DNA from: GCA-002726655 sp046582185
GTDB lineage: Bacteria > Pseudomonadota > Gammaproteobacteria > Pseudomonadales > Azotimanducaceae
Assembly (NCBI GenBank): GCA_046582185.1
Contig: JAYGEX010000040.1
Span: 62,001-126,000, forward strand
Length of the DNA: 64,000 nt
Reading direction: 5' to 3'
Positions 26,961 to 34,502 of this stretch are shown here, one piece after another (positions within the stretch are counted from its first letter, which is position 1; the number at the start of each line of letters is the position of its first letter). The notes under the pieces are model-generated. The model was not told where the DNA came from, did no database searches, and was given only the letters and a program-made list of their open reading frames with translations. Position numbers and translations under genes: made by a program.

Positions 26961-27878
26961 ATGGATCGACTCTCTGCCATGAATATGTTCGTTCGGGTTG
27001 TAGAAACGGGTAGTTTCTCAGCAGTAGCGAAAGAGTTAAAGAGCACACAACCCACCATCAGTAAGAATATTGCGGAACTGGAATCATGGTTAGGGGCTAA
27101 ATTGCTTAATCGCAGTACCCGTAGCCTACGCTTGACAGATACTGGCACTGACTATTACGAACGATGCGTCGCTATTCTGCAGGACGTCGAGGAAGCGGAA
27201 CAAGTTGTCGGTCAGCTGCAAACTCAACCTAAAGGGGTTGTACGTGTTAGCTCTGTCGTCGCCTTCGGTCGCATGCATCTGGTACCAAGACTAGAAGCCT
27301 TTTTCGAACAATATCCCGACATCAAAGTCGATATCCGCCTGAGTGACCGCGTCGTAGATCTTGTCGAAGAAGGTATAGACGTCGCCTTCCGAATGGGCAC
27401 ACTACCTGACTCTAACCTAATCGCCAAGAGACTCTGCTCAAGCAGAATAGTCACAGTAGCATCACCGAAATACTTGAGAAACAACGGCGTACCTCAGCAC
27501 CCACGAGATCTTCGCCAACATAACTACCTCGTGTATTCGGACTCTTCATTTCGTGATGAGACAACCTTTCAGGAAGATGGCACACCATTTTTTGTCCGGG
27601 TAGAGGGAAACTTGGTCACTAACAATACAGAAGCAATGCGAGCCGCATTGTTGTCTGGATTAGGTATTAGCCGCGGGCCTAGTTGGCTGGTCTCAGATTC
27701 GCTGGAGAAGGGAGAGTTAATTGAAGTATTGCAGCCCTACCAACCCAATCCGATGGATATTTACGCAGTGTACTCCCCGGGGCGACATCTTCCCTCCAAG
27801 ATTAGATGCCTTATCGACTACTTTGCAGACTCATTTAGGCACTGCCCACTTTTATCCGGCGGTCAGTCCGCTAGCTAA
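26961..27878 (+). CDS. LysR-family transcriptional regulator
   Basis: A 305-residue LysR regulator. The N-terminal winged helix-turn-helix is MDRLSAMNMFVRVVETGSFS, followed by AVAKELKSTQPTISKNIAEL and LLNRSTRSLRLTDTG. The effector-binding domain follows from about residue 90. AGGTG precedes the ATG. The upstream 225 bases hold no gene. No obvious target is divergent, because the MITE D and peroxiredoxin-like gene lie on that side. It may act on distant genes or on the peroxiredoxin-like gene, though the element now separates them. Confidence 0.92.
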   Translation: MDRLSAMNMFVRVVETGSFSAVAKELKSTQPTISKNIAELESWLGAKLLNRSTRSLRLTDTGTDYYERCVAILQDVEEAEQVVGQLQTQPKGVVRVSSVVAFGRMHLVPRLEAFFEQYPDIKVDIRLSDRVVDLVEEGIDVAFRMGTLPDSNLIAKRLCSSRIVTVASPKYLRNNGVPQHPRDLRQHNYLVYSDSSFRDETTFQEDGTPFFVRVEGNLVTNNTEAMRAALLSGLGISRGPSWLVSDSLEKGELIEVLQPYQPNPMDIYAVYSPGRHLPSKIRCLIDYFADSFRHCPLLSGGQSAS

Positions 27879-27893
27879 TGTATAGACGACAGC

Positions 27894-28121
27894 CTAGATC
27901 AGCTCTTCAATAAAAGTCTGGATTGTTGGCGCTTCAGCGCCCAGTACCTCAGCGTCGACAGTATTTACCGCAACAGCAACAATTAACACCCAGGCACTTA
28001 ACAAGAGGATGCTGATCCAATTGAACAATCCTGGCCGCAATCGCGCCAGACGCTCTTGAATTACTGGCACTTCTACATCCATATCAAGGGTAGAACAATT
28101 ACATACACACATATTGGCCAT
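27894..28121 (-). CDS. small single-pass membrane protein, unknown function
   Basis: A 75-residue protein with one strong hydrophobic segment (LFNWISILLLSAWVLIVAVA) and an acidic C-terminus. The N-terminus has a close cysteine cluster (MCVCNC). The start is uncertain; internal ATGs at the MCVCN and MDVEV positions are possible. I do not recognise the family. It sits convergently behind the LysR gene and has no signal peptide beyond the membrane helix. Confidence 0.45.
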   Translation of the reverse strand: MANMCVCNCSTLDMDVEVPVIQERLARLRPGLFNWISILLLSAWVLIVAVAVNTVDAEVLGAEAPTIQTFIEELI

Positions 28122-28334
28122 TCACATCGGGTATTTTAAGATGTTGCCATTATATATATTCAATAGAAATAGGGAATACCCATAAATAGAATACACAAGA
28201 TTCGTTTTTAGAATAAGTCTCGAGTCAATTAAGAATTAGAGGATTTACCTCATCAGCGCCATCCACAGTATTCACCAGCATCGGGAGATTTCCAGATGAC
28301 GGAATATGCGTTAAAGCCGTGGATCTCCTTGGAC

Positions 28335-28754
28335 CTACGCTCCCCAGTCCAGGGGCTCCACATTACATTTGGTCACATTGGAAAGTTTGGAGACATCCAT
28401 AAATGTGCGAATCTCTCCTGGCGCTAATGGACTGGACTGGGTCACCACATAAACCAGCCCCTTGCCCAGGATCAGCCCGCTACTGTTCTTCCACAGAGTT
28501 TCGACAGTCACGAGGCTAAGCGACGTATTGCCGGTGTTTTCAACCGAGCCGGACAAACGTGTACTTTGTCCAACTCGCGAGCATTCCTTGACCCTTGCTC
28601 GGACACGGCTTACGCGCTTTGTTTCAATGGATTGCGGCTCCTCAAGGACAATTTCTGAAGGGGGTTTTGTCTGACCATAGCCTCTAAATAACAGCCAGCC
28701 TACTACCAGAGATACTGCTAAAACGGCCACTATGGTCAATGATCTATCTGTCAT
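28335..28754 (-). CDS. membrane-anchored FxLYD-like domain protein
   Basis: A 139-residue protein with an N-terminal membrane anchor (LTIVAVLAVSLVVGWLLF) and a periplasmic beta-sandwich-like domain. The domain has GQSTRLSGSVENTGNTSLSL, then VTVETLWKNSSGLIL and SSPLAPGEIRTFMDVSKL. This pattern resembles the FxLYD fold of small extracytoplasmic proteins of unknown function. Its ATG overlaps the stop of the GNAT gene by four bases, so the two are translationally coupled. The gap from 28122 to 28334 shows no gene. Confidence 0.7.
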   Translation of the reverse strand: MTDRSLTIVAVLAVSLVVGWLLFRGYGQTKPPSEIVLEEPQSIETKRVSRVRARVKECSRVGQSTRLSGSVENTGNTSLSLVTVETLWKNSSGLILGKGLVYVVTQSSPLAPGEIRTFMDVSKLSNVTKCNVEPLDWGA

Positions 28755-29287
28755 ACCTCAGTTGTTTCCAGCTGCTTGACCAGCAAAGAGACTTCTTTTG
28801 CCCCACCTTCTGTTTTCTGGGTTGCCTGCTCAACAAAACCCATGCCCTTATGGAGTGCAAGAGACTCTGGATTCGCAGGCTTCAGATTAACCTCACAGCA
28901 CAGGCACTTCAGCCCCTGATCCAATGCACTCGCCTCTAAATGATCGTAAATTAATGACGCGATGCCTCTCCGCCTAAAATCAGGGTGCACCATAATGCGA
29001 TCGATATACAGGAATTCGCCAAGTTCACCCTTAGACAAGTGAGCGTTAAACCATCGATAATTAGCACTTTTATATTCAAGGCCTGAACCCAGAGCGATGA
29101 CATAACCCGCCAATGTACCCTCTTCCACAACTTTGACGAACTGCTTAGCAAGATCGCAGAAAAAACCAATCTCCTGTTCGTCAATCGAATTGACATGGGG
29201 AACACAGGATTCATTAAGCGCCAGCATAGCGGAGAAGTCAGCAGGACCCGCGGTCACAATTCTTAAGGTCATTTTTGGTTCATACAT
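28751..29287 (-). CDS. GNAT-family N-acetyltransferase
   Basis: A 178-residue GNAT acyltransferase. The acetyl-CoA loop is IMVHPDFRRRGIASLIYDHL (RRxGxA), followed by CCEVNLKPANPESLALHKGM and GFVEQATQK. The N-terminal part begins LRIVTAGPADFSAMLALNES. The substrate is unknown. It uses the ATG at 29287 or 29272. It lies upstream of, and overlaps, the FxLYD-like gene. Confidence 0.85.
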   Translation of the reverse strand: MYEPKMTLRIVTAGPADFSAMLALNESCVPHVNSIDEQEIGFFCDLAKQFVKVVEEGTLAGYVIALGSGLEYKSANYRWFNAHLSKGELGEFLYIDRIMVHPDFRRRGIASLIYDHLEASALDQGLKCLCCEVNLKPANPESLALHKGMGFVEQATQKTEGGAKEVSLLVKQLETTEV

Positions 29288-29328
29288 CGAGTAAAAATAC
29301 AGGTTAAGTTTAAATTCTGCAGGCTTTC

Positions 29329-29347
29329 ACGATCTGGAGGAGATCGT
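29329..29347. other. hairpin upstream of the ECF sigma operon
   Basis: A perfect inverted repeat ACGATCT-GGAGG-AGATCGT, followed by CTTTTC on the plus strand. It lies between the GNAT gene and the sigma-factor gene. It could be a weak terminator or an operator. A TATAAT at 29358-29363 follows closely, and another at 29450-29455 lies near the start of the sigma gene. Confidence 0.35.
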
Positions 29348-29480
29348 CTTTTCGGCATATAATACATTAACAAGTTGTCATCTGGAATCCACTTCCGCCC
29401 ATGGAAAATATTTTTTCCCAGTGAACCTGAGATGAGAGCAGTACGTCCTTATAATGTGAAGAGATTTTTATAAAGAAAAA

Positions 29481-30086
29481 ATGAACTCCCCGACCGACCG
29501 AATCGTCAATGAATATCTGATCTTACGTTGTCAGGACGGGGACGCTATGGCATTGTTTTCATTGATCAGGACATGGCAGCAGCCTTTTCAGCGCTACGCC
29601 TCTATTGTGACCAAGGACCCTGATCTCGCTGCAGATGTTGTTCAGGAGGCCTGGATAAAGATCATCAAGGCGCTGCCACGACTGAAGGACCCTGTCAGTT
29701 TTCAGGCCTGGGCATACAGGATAGTTAACAATCAATGCATGGATGTACTGAGGAAGCGATCAACTCAGTATAGAGAGACAAATGTACTGGACGAGAAAAT
29801 CAATCCGATTGGGGATCTGGAACAGCAGGAACAGATCCAGTCACTTCTCGCTCAACTATCGAATATTCATCGCACCGTGCTGGCGCTGCATTATTTGGTT
29901 GGATTGGAAATAGAAGAGATCGCCAAAATAACAAATGTACCAAAGGGTACGGTGAAATCCAGACTATTTAATGCCCGGGACAAATTTAGAATTTTGCTCA
30001 CGGGGAATAAAGAAGGAGAAACTCATGAACCAGCTAGACAAACAAATAGATCAGCAAATTCAGGAAGCTTTGCAAATAGCATCTGA
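29481..30086 (+). CDS. ECF-type RNA polymerase sigma factor
   Basis: A 201-residue extracytoplasmic-function sigma factor. Region 2 is DLAADVVQEAWIKIIKALPR followed by AWAYRIVNNQCMDVLRKR. Region 4 is VLALHYLVGLEIEEIAKITN, then VPKGTVKSRLFNARDKFR. It directs RNA polymerase to envelope-stress or dedicated promoters. It is the first gene of a seven-gene run, and its last codons overlap the start of the small membrane protein, a typical sigma/anti-sigma arrangement. It probably controls the operon itself, which is inference. Confidence 0.93.
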   Translation: MNSPTDRIVNEYLILRCQDGDAMALFSLIRTWQQPFQRYASIVTKDPDLAADVVQEAWIKIIKALPRLKDPVSFQAWAYRIVNNQCMDVLRKRSTQYRETNVLDEKINPIGDLEQQEQIQSLLAQLSNIHRTVLALHYLVGLEIEEIAKITNVPKGTVKSRLFNARDKFRILLTGNKEGETHEPARQTNRSANSGSFANSI

Positions 30087-30411
30087 ATTGCCGGAATCGG
30101 CAGACGAGACTACTTTAACTCAAGACATACTTGATACCTTTAAAGGTAAACATCGCTTTTTGATGACCATCAGCTGGATCAAAATGGCCGTTGTTGCCGT
30201 GCTGATGGGCGTCTGCGTCTATCAGTTTTTCCAGCAAGATACGATAATGGCAATGATCGCCTATGCTTCTGCTGCCATCATATTTGTTATTTCATATGCA
30301 GCCATCTTTATTTTTCTCTGGTCGCAAATGAATCACAATACAAGCACTCGAGACATAAAGCGGCTTGAACTGCAAGTCGCATTGCTAATCCGCGAACTGA
30401 AAAACAAGTAG
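30025..30411 (+). CDS. small membrane protein after ECF sigma (DUF6768-like, possible anti-sigma)
   Basis: A 128-residue protein from the ATG at 30025, preceded by AAGGAG; a longer frame from 29971 is out-competed by that site. The N-terminal cytoplasmic segment (MNQLDKQIDQQIQEALQIAS) is followed by two membrane helices (IKMAVVAVLMGVCVYQFF and MAMIAYASAAIIFVISYAAI). The short C-terminal part is charged and ends KRLELQVALLIRELKNK. I recall this as DUF6768-like, a family found beside ECF sigma factors. A role as membrane-anchored anti-sigma factor is likely but unproven. It overlaps the sigma gene by 62 bases. Confidence 0.7.
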   Translation: MNQLDKQIDQQIQEALQIASELPESADETTLTQDILDTFKGKHRFLMTISWIKMAVVAVLMGVCVYQFFQQDTIMAMIAYASAAIIFVISYAAIFIFLWSQMNHNTSTRDIKRLELQVALLIRELKNK

Positions 30412-30428
30412 CCATCAGGGAAAAATAA

Positions 30429-31175
30429 ATGCGATACATCATCATCTCTTTCCTCTTTATCCTGGCGTCCTTAAGTCCAGCCCAGGCAGACGTTTCAGAA
30501 CAACGAGCAAGGCAGGTCATTGACGAAATGGAAAAGCTGTATCGCGGTGATTCCAGCCAGGCTATCATGACCATGAAAATCGAAACCCCTCACTACCAGC
30601 GTTCCCTGAAAATGGAATCCCAGAGCCTCGGGCAGGAATATGCTTTTTTCCGCTTCCTGTCACCAAAAAAGGATCGTGGCATAGCCACTCTGAAGCGTGA
30701 AGATGAAATATGGAATTATTTCCCGAAGATCAACAAAGTCATCAAGGTACCACCATCGATGATGATGGGCTCCTGGATGGGCAGCGACTTCAGCAACGAC
30801 GACCTGGTTAAGGAGACGACCCTGATAGAGGCCTACGACCTGTCACTGAAGGAAACCGACGATGAGTATCACGTATCACTCACGCCGAAGGAACAAACGG
30901 TCACTGTATGGGGCAAGATTGAATATATCGTTAGTAAGTCGCCGCTTTTACCAATAGCACAAATATTCTTTGACGATGATGGCGTAAAAGTCCGGCGACT
31001 AAATTTCCTTGAACCCAAAATGTTCGATGGTAAGCTCATCCCTTCAATAATGGAAATGATCCCGCTTAATAAAAAAGGTCACAAAACTGTCATTACTTAC
31101 GAGGAGTTCACCTTCAACCCGCCCGGCGTAAGTGAACAAACGTTCTCTCTTCGGAACCTGAAGAGCCGCTTCTAG
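30429..31175 (+). CDS. LolA-like outer-membrane lipoprotein-sorting family protein
   Basis: A 248-residue periplasmic protein with a signal peptide (MRYIIISFLFILASLSPAQA). The body is of the 'outer membrane lipoprotein-sorting protein' family (COG2834), with a half-barrel that carries hydrophobic cargo. Characteristic stretches are FFRFLSPKKDRGIATLKRED and IWNYFPKINKVIKVPPSMMM. Canonical LolA is about 200 residues and binds lipoproteins; members like this occur with RND or ABC exporters, and their cargo is mostly unknown. It is followed by two permeases and an ATPase. Confidence 0.87.
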   Translation: MRYIIISFLFILASLSPAQADVSEQRARQVIDEMEKLYRGDSSQAIMTMKIETPHYQRSLKMESQSLGQEYAFFRFLSPKKDRGIATLKREDEIWNYFPKINKVIKVPPSMMMGSWMGSDFSNDDLVKETTLIEAYDLSLKETDDEYHVSLTPKEQTVTVWGKIEYIVSKSPLLPIAQIFFDDDGVKVRRLNFLEPKMFDGKLIPSIMEMIPLNKKGHKTVITYEEFTFNPPGVSEQTFSLRNLKSRF

Positions 31176-31278
31176 ACTATCTTCTTGCCAACGACCCACT
31201 GCACTTTTATCTACTGTACTCTTACCCACTCCACCTAGGAATCGTCACATTGAATAACTGCATGAGTGAGGCAATGAA

Positions 31279-32499
31279 ATGCTAATCCTGAAGCTGGCTT
31301 TCAGAAATATATTACGGCAAAGACGCCGATCTTTGCTTACCGGCCTCAGCATGGCAGGTGGATATATCCTGACTGTTTTATCACTGTCTATGCTCGAGGG
31401 AAGCTATAACAACGTCATCGATATTTTTACTCTTGATCACACCTCCCATATCCAGATCCATAAAGACAACTATATGCGCCGGCCAAAAATATACAAAAGC
31501 ATCACCGGGGCAGATGAACTGGAACTCATTCTCAGTGAACATCAACAGGTGCACAGTTTCTCACCGAGAGTCTTTGCCCCTGCGCTGGCATACGCTGGCA
31601 ATAAAAGTTCCATGGCCAGAGTGTTTGGCGTGGACGTGATGAGAGAACCTACCGTTTCAAGATTGGCGGAAAAAATTCAATCAGGTAGTTACTTCGAGGC
31701 TGCAGCCAATGCCGATGGATATTTTCAGACAATGATAGGGCAAGGAATTGCTGACAGCCTGAATCTTTCAGTGGGCGAAGAAATCATTCTCATCTCCTCC
31801 AGTGCAGACGGCTCGATTGCCAATGACATATTTGTGGTCAGCGCGATTGTGGGTAATAAGACATCCTACGATCGTTTAGGGGTTTACTTGCCCTTAAACG
31901 CAGCACAGATGTATCTCAGCATGGGGGATCGCGTTCATGAATATGCCATCATTGTGGAGGATAAAACTGACAATCTGGAAATCGCAGCAGAGCTACGGAA
32001 CCTTCTGCCTGACCTAACTGTGTCTCCTTGGCAAGAGGTCGAAGAGACATTTTTTCAGTCAATGCAGGCAGACAAACAGGGTAACTACTTCTCCATGGGA
32101 ATCATTATTTTCATTGTTTTCATCGGGGTTCTAAACACTGTACTGATGTCAGTTCTTGAACGGACAAGAGAGTTCGGCGTCCTCCGTGCAATCGGCAGTC
32201 GTCCCTTCGAGATAGTCAAGATGGTTTTTTTAGAGACCACTTTTCTTAGCAGCATTAGCATCGCCATCGGTTTTATATGTAGCTTACCGCTAATCATCTG
32301 GTTCAACAGTGTCGGCATATTATTACCAGAACCTATCGATATGGGTGGTATTGAGTTCCAACACATGAAAGGTGAGTTTTCCTTACTTGTATTCGCGGCA
32401 CCCGCGATACTCATCCTTGGATTTGCCGCTGCGGTCAGCTTGCCTCCCGGTATTCGAGCCTCGAGAATCCTTCCGCGCGACGCACTGGGGAGCCATTAA
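31279..32499 (+). CDS. ABC transporter permease, FtsX/LolC type (first)
   Basis: A 406-residue permease of the LolC/LolE/MacB fold: N-terminal helix (LAFRNILRQRRRSLLTGLSM), a large periplasmic domain (residues about 45-270), then three helices around FSMGIIIFIVFIGVLNTVLM, followed by SVLERTREFGVLRAIGSRPF (the coupling motif to the ATPase). The C-terminus has FAAAVSLPPGIRASRILPRD. GAGG lies ahead of the ATG. Usually such permeases extract hydrophobic cargo from the outer leaflet of the inner membrane and pass it to a periplasmic carrier, here probably the LolA-like protein. Confidence 0.9.
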   Translation: MLILKLAFRNILRQRRRSLLTGLSMAGGYILTVLSLSMLEGSYNNVIDIFTLDHTSHIQIHKDNYMRRPKIYKSITGADELELILSEHQQVHSFSPRVFAPALAYAGNKSSMARVFGVDVMREPTVSRLAEKIQSGSYFEAAANADGYFQTMIGQGIADSLNLSVGEEIILISSSADGSIANDIFVVSAIVGNKTSYDRLGVYLPLNAAQMYLSMGDRVHEYAIIVEDKTDNLEIAAELRNLLPDLTVSPWQEVEETFFQSMQADKQGNYFSMGIIIFIVFIGVLNTVLMSVLERTREFGVLRAIGSRPFEIVKMVFLETTFLSSISIAIGFICSLPLIIWFNSVGILLPEPIDMGGIEFQHMKGEFSLLVFAAPAILILGFAAAVSLPPGIRASRILPRDALGSH

Positions 32500-32500
32500 T

Positions 32501-33721
32501 ATGCTTACTGTAACCCTCGCCTGGCGAAACCTGTTCCGTAATACACGTAGGACCATACTGACCAGCATGCTTATTGGCTTCTCCTTGACGGCGCTAATCC
32601 TCACAGACGGTATGATCCTGGGTACGTTGGAGGTAATGGTCGGCGGCATAACTCATTCCCTTGCCGGTGAAGCTCAGATACATAAAAAAGGTTATCTGGA
32701 TAACTTCGACATTGATAAATATCTGGATAATCCCGGACAGATTATCGACACAATAGAACAAGATAGCTCAGTGGAGGCGTACGCCCCAAGAGTCATGTCA
32801 GGGGCGATGATTGCATCCACTTATAATGTGACTGGCGGCATGATCTACGGGGTCGATTATTCTCGTGAGCTAGGCGTCAGCAAAATTAGTGCGGCCGTTA
32901 TTGAGGGTGAATACCTGAGCGGTAAGGGACGTGAGATACTCATCGGCAAACCAATGACAGAACTTCTGGAAGTCGGCCTGGGTGACAGAATTGTCATTAC
33001 AGCCTCACAAGCAGATACCAGTGATATTACACAAGAGCTGTTCAGAGTCTCGGGCATTTTTGAGTTTGGCCCGAAGGAAATGGATGAGAACCTTGTGTTT
33101 ATCAATTTACCAAAAGCCCAGGAATTACTGGCGCTTGAGGATAAGCTTCACGAAATAGCCATTAGATTTAAGGAAGCAGACGATGCAAAAAACAGGGAGC
33201 TTCAATTATATCAATCTCTCAACAAGGACGATATTGAAGCGCTTGGCTGGATAGACTTCAACCCGGCGATGGGAACCATGATCGAGATGACCAATTTTTC
33301 AACCTTGCTTGTTGGCATGATACTTTTCCTGTTGGCTTCCCTTGGTGTTATTAATTCCATGTTCATGTCCATCTATGAACGAATCTACGAATTCGGCGTC
33401 GCAAAAGCCATAGGCACAAGGCCCATCCAGATAGTGCAGCTGGTTCTCTGCGAAGCGCTGTTCCTCGGTATACTCAGTTGCATCCTTGGTGGAATCCTGG
33501 GTTTTGGCCTTAGCAGCTACTATGCAGAATATGGTATCCCCATGGGCAGAATGGAGGTCGGCAACGTCGTTCTGGATGGCAACATCTATACCAAACTCGC
33601 TGCAAATCAATTTATCAATTTTCCAATTTACGTGATTATCCTAACTGTTGTAGCTGCACTGTACCCCGCACGCTTCGCATCGAAAATCATGCCATCAGAA
33701 GCACTTCAAAGGAGCCTTTGA
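32501..33721 (+). CDS. ABC transporter permease, FtsX/LolC type (second)
   Basis: A 406-residue paralog of the preceding permease with the same layout. The start ATG at 32501 begins MLTVTLAWRNLFRNTRRTIL; a longer frame from 32372 overlaps the first permease and is rejected. GGGGAG lies upstream. The coupling motif is SMFMSIYERIYEFGVAKAIG, and the C-terminal segment is ARFASKIMPSEALQRSL. The stop of the first permease and this start are one base apart. The pair likely forms a heterodimer like LolC-LolE. Confidence 0.9.
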   Translation: MLTVTLAWRNLFRNTRRTILTSMLIGFSLTALILTDGMILGTLEVMVGGITHSLAGEAQIHKKGYLDNFDIDKYLDNPGQIIDTIEQDSSVEAYAPRVMSGAMIASTYNVTGGMIYGVDYSRELGVSKISAAVIEGEYLSGKGREILIGKPMTELLEVGLGDRIVITASQADTSDITQELFRVSGIFEFGPKEMDENLVFINLPKAQELLALEDKLHEIAIRFKEADDAKNRELQLYQSLNKDDIEALGWIDFNPAMGTMIEMTNFSTLLVGMILFLLASLGVINSMFMSIYERIYEFGVAKAIGTRPIQIVQLVLCEALFLGILSCILGGILGFGLSSYYAEYGIPMGRMEVGNVVLDGNIYTKLAANQFINFPIYVIILTVVAALYPARFASKIMPSEALQRSL

Positions 33722-33732
33722 GCAGACACACT

Positions 33733-34449
33733 ATGATAAATAAAAAAGAGACAAATGAGAAACAGACTAAAGTAATAGAAACAAAAAATCTTTGTCGCCA
33801 CTTCGGCAGTGGCGAAACTCGCGTCAATGCATTGAACAACGTTTCCTTCACCATAGAAAAAGGTGAATTTACGGCTATAATCGGCCCATCCGGTTCAGGC
33901 AAGACCACCCTCTTACACCTGCTTGGCGGCCTGGATAATCCGGACAGCGGCAATGTGGAATTGTCAGCTACCGATATCGTACAAATGTCTGGAAACGAAC
34001 TGTCCGATTTCAGGCGGGATCACATTGGTTTTGTCTTCCAGTCTTATAATCTCATTCCAGTCTTATCCGCAGAAGAGAACATAGAGTACATCATGTTACT
34101 GCAGGGAATTCCCGCCAATGCTCGCAAGGAAAGAGTAAAGGAGATGTTGCATCTAGTTGGCCTCGATGGCCTGGGAGAGCGCCGCCCGGCTCAATTATCT
34201 GGCGGCCAGCAACAACGAGTGGCTGTCGCCCGGGCAATGGCTTCGCACCCCGACATAATCCTGGCAGACGAGCCCACGGCTAATCTTGACTCGAAGACCG
34301 GTATCAGCCTGCTGGAGGTAATGAAGGATCTAAACGAGAATCACGATATGACATTCATATTTTCAACTCACGACACCAAGATTATGGACAGGGCTACCCG
34401 GCTCATTCATTTGCGTGACGGAAAAATTGAGCAGGACGAGTACAAGTAA
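33733..34449 (+). CDS. ABC transporter ATP-binding protein, LolD type
   Basis: A 238-residue ATPase with Walker A (GPSGSGKTTLLHLLGG), Q-loop (GFVFQSYNLIPVLSAEENIE), signature LSGGQQQRVAVARAMA, Walker B (IILADEPTANLDSKTG) and the switch His in FIFSTHDTKI. It powers the two permeases. An earlier TTG at 33718 overlaps the previous stop and lies three bases after AAAGGAG, so it may be the true start; the ATG at 33733 has no close site. It belongs to the lipoprotein-transport/macrolide-export subfamily. Confidence 0.93.
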   Translation: MINKKETNEKQTKVIETKNLCRHFGSGETRVNALNNVSFTIEKGEFTAIIGPSGSGKTTLLHLLGGLDNPDSGNVELSATDIVQMSGNELSDFRRDHIGFVFQSYNLIPVLSAEENIEYIMLLQGIPANARKERVKEMLHLVGLDGLGERRPAQLSGGQQQRVAVARAMASHPDIILADEPTANLDSKTGISLLEVMKDLNENHDMTFIFSTHDTKIMDRATRLIHLRDGKIEQDEYK

Positions 34450-34502
34450 TATCCCGAATGATAGATACCCACAACAAATGATATTGATGGTTGCATGAAC
34501 AA

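Noticed and set aside
28150..28200. CATAAATAG motif near 28178 resembling the MITE terminal repeat
   Set aside because: Only nine bases match, the family core is missing nearby and no second end was found within 150 bases.
28214..28300. A short minus-strand frame (MLVNTVDGADEVN...) upstream of the small membrane protein
   Set aside because: Its VNTVD match with the neighbouring protein is only five residues and likely chance.
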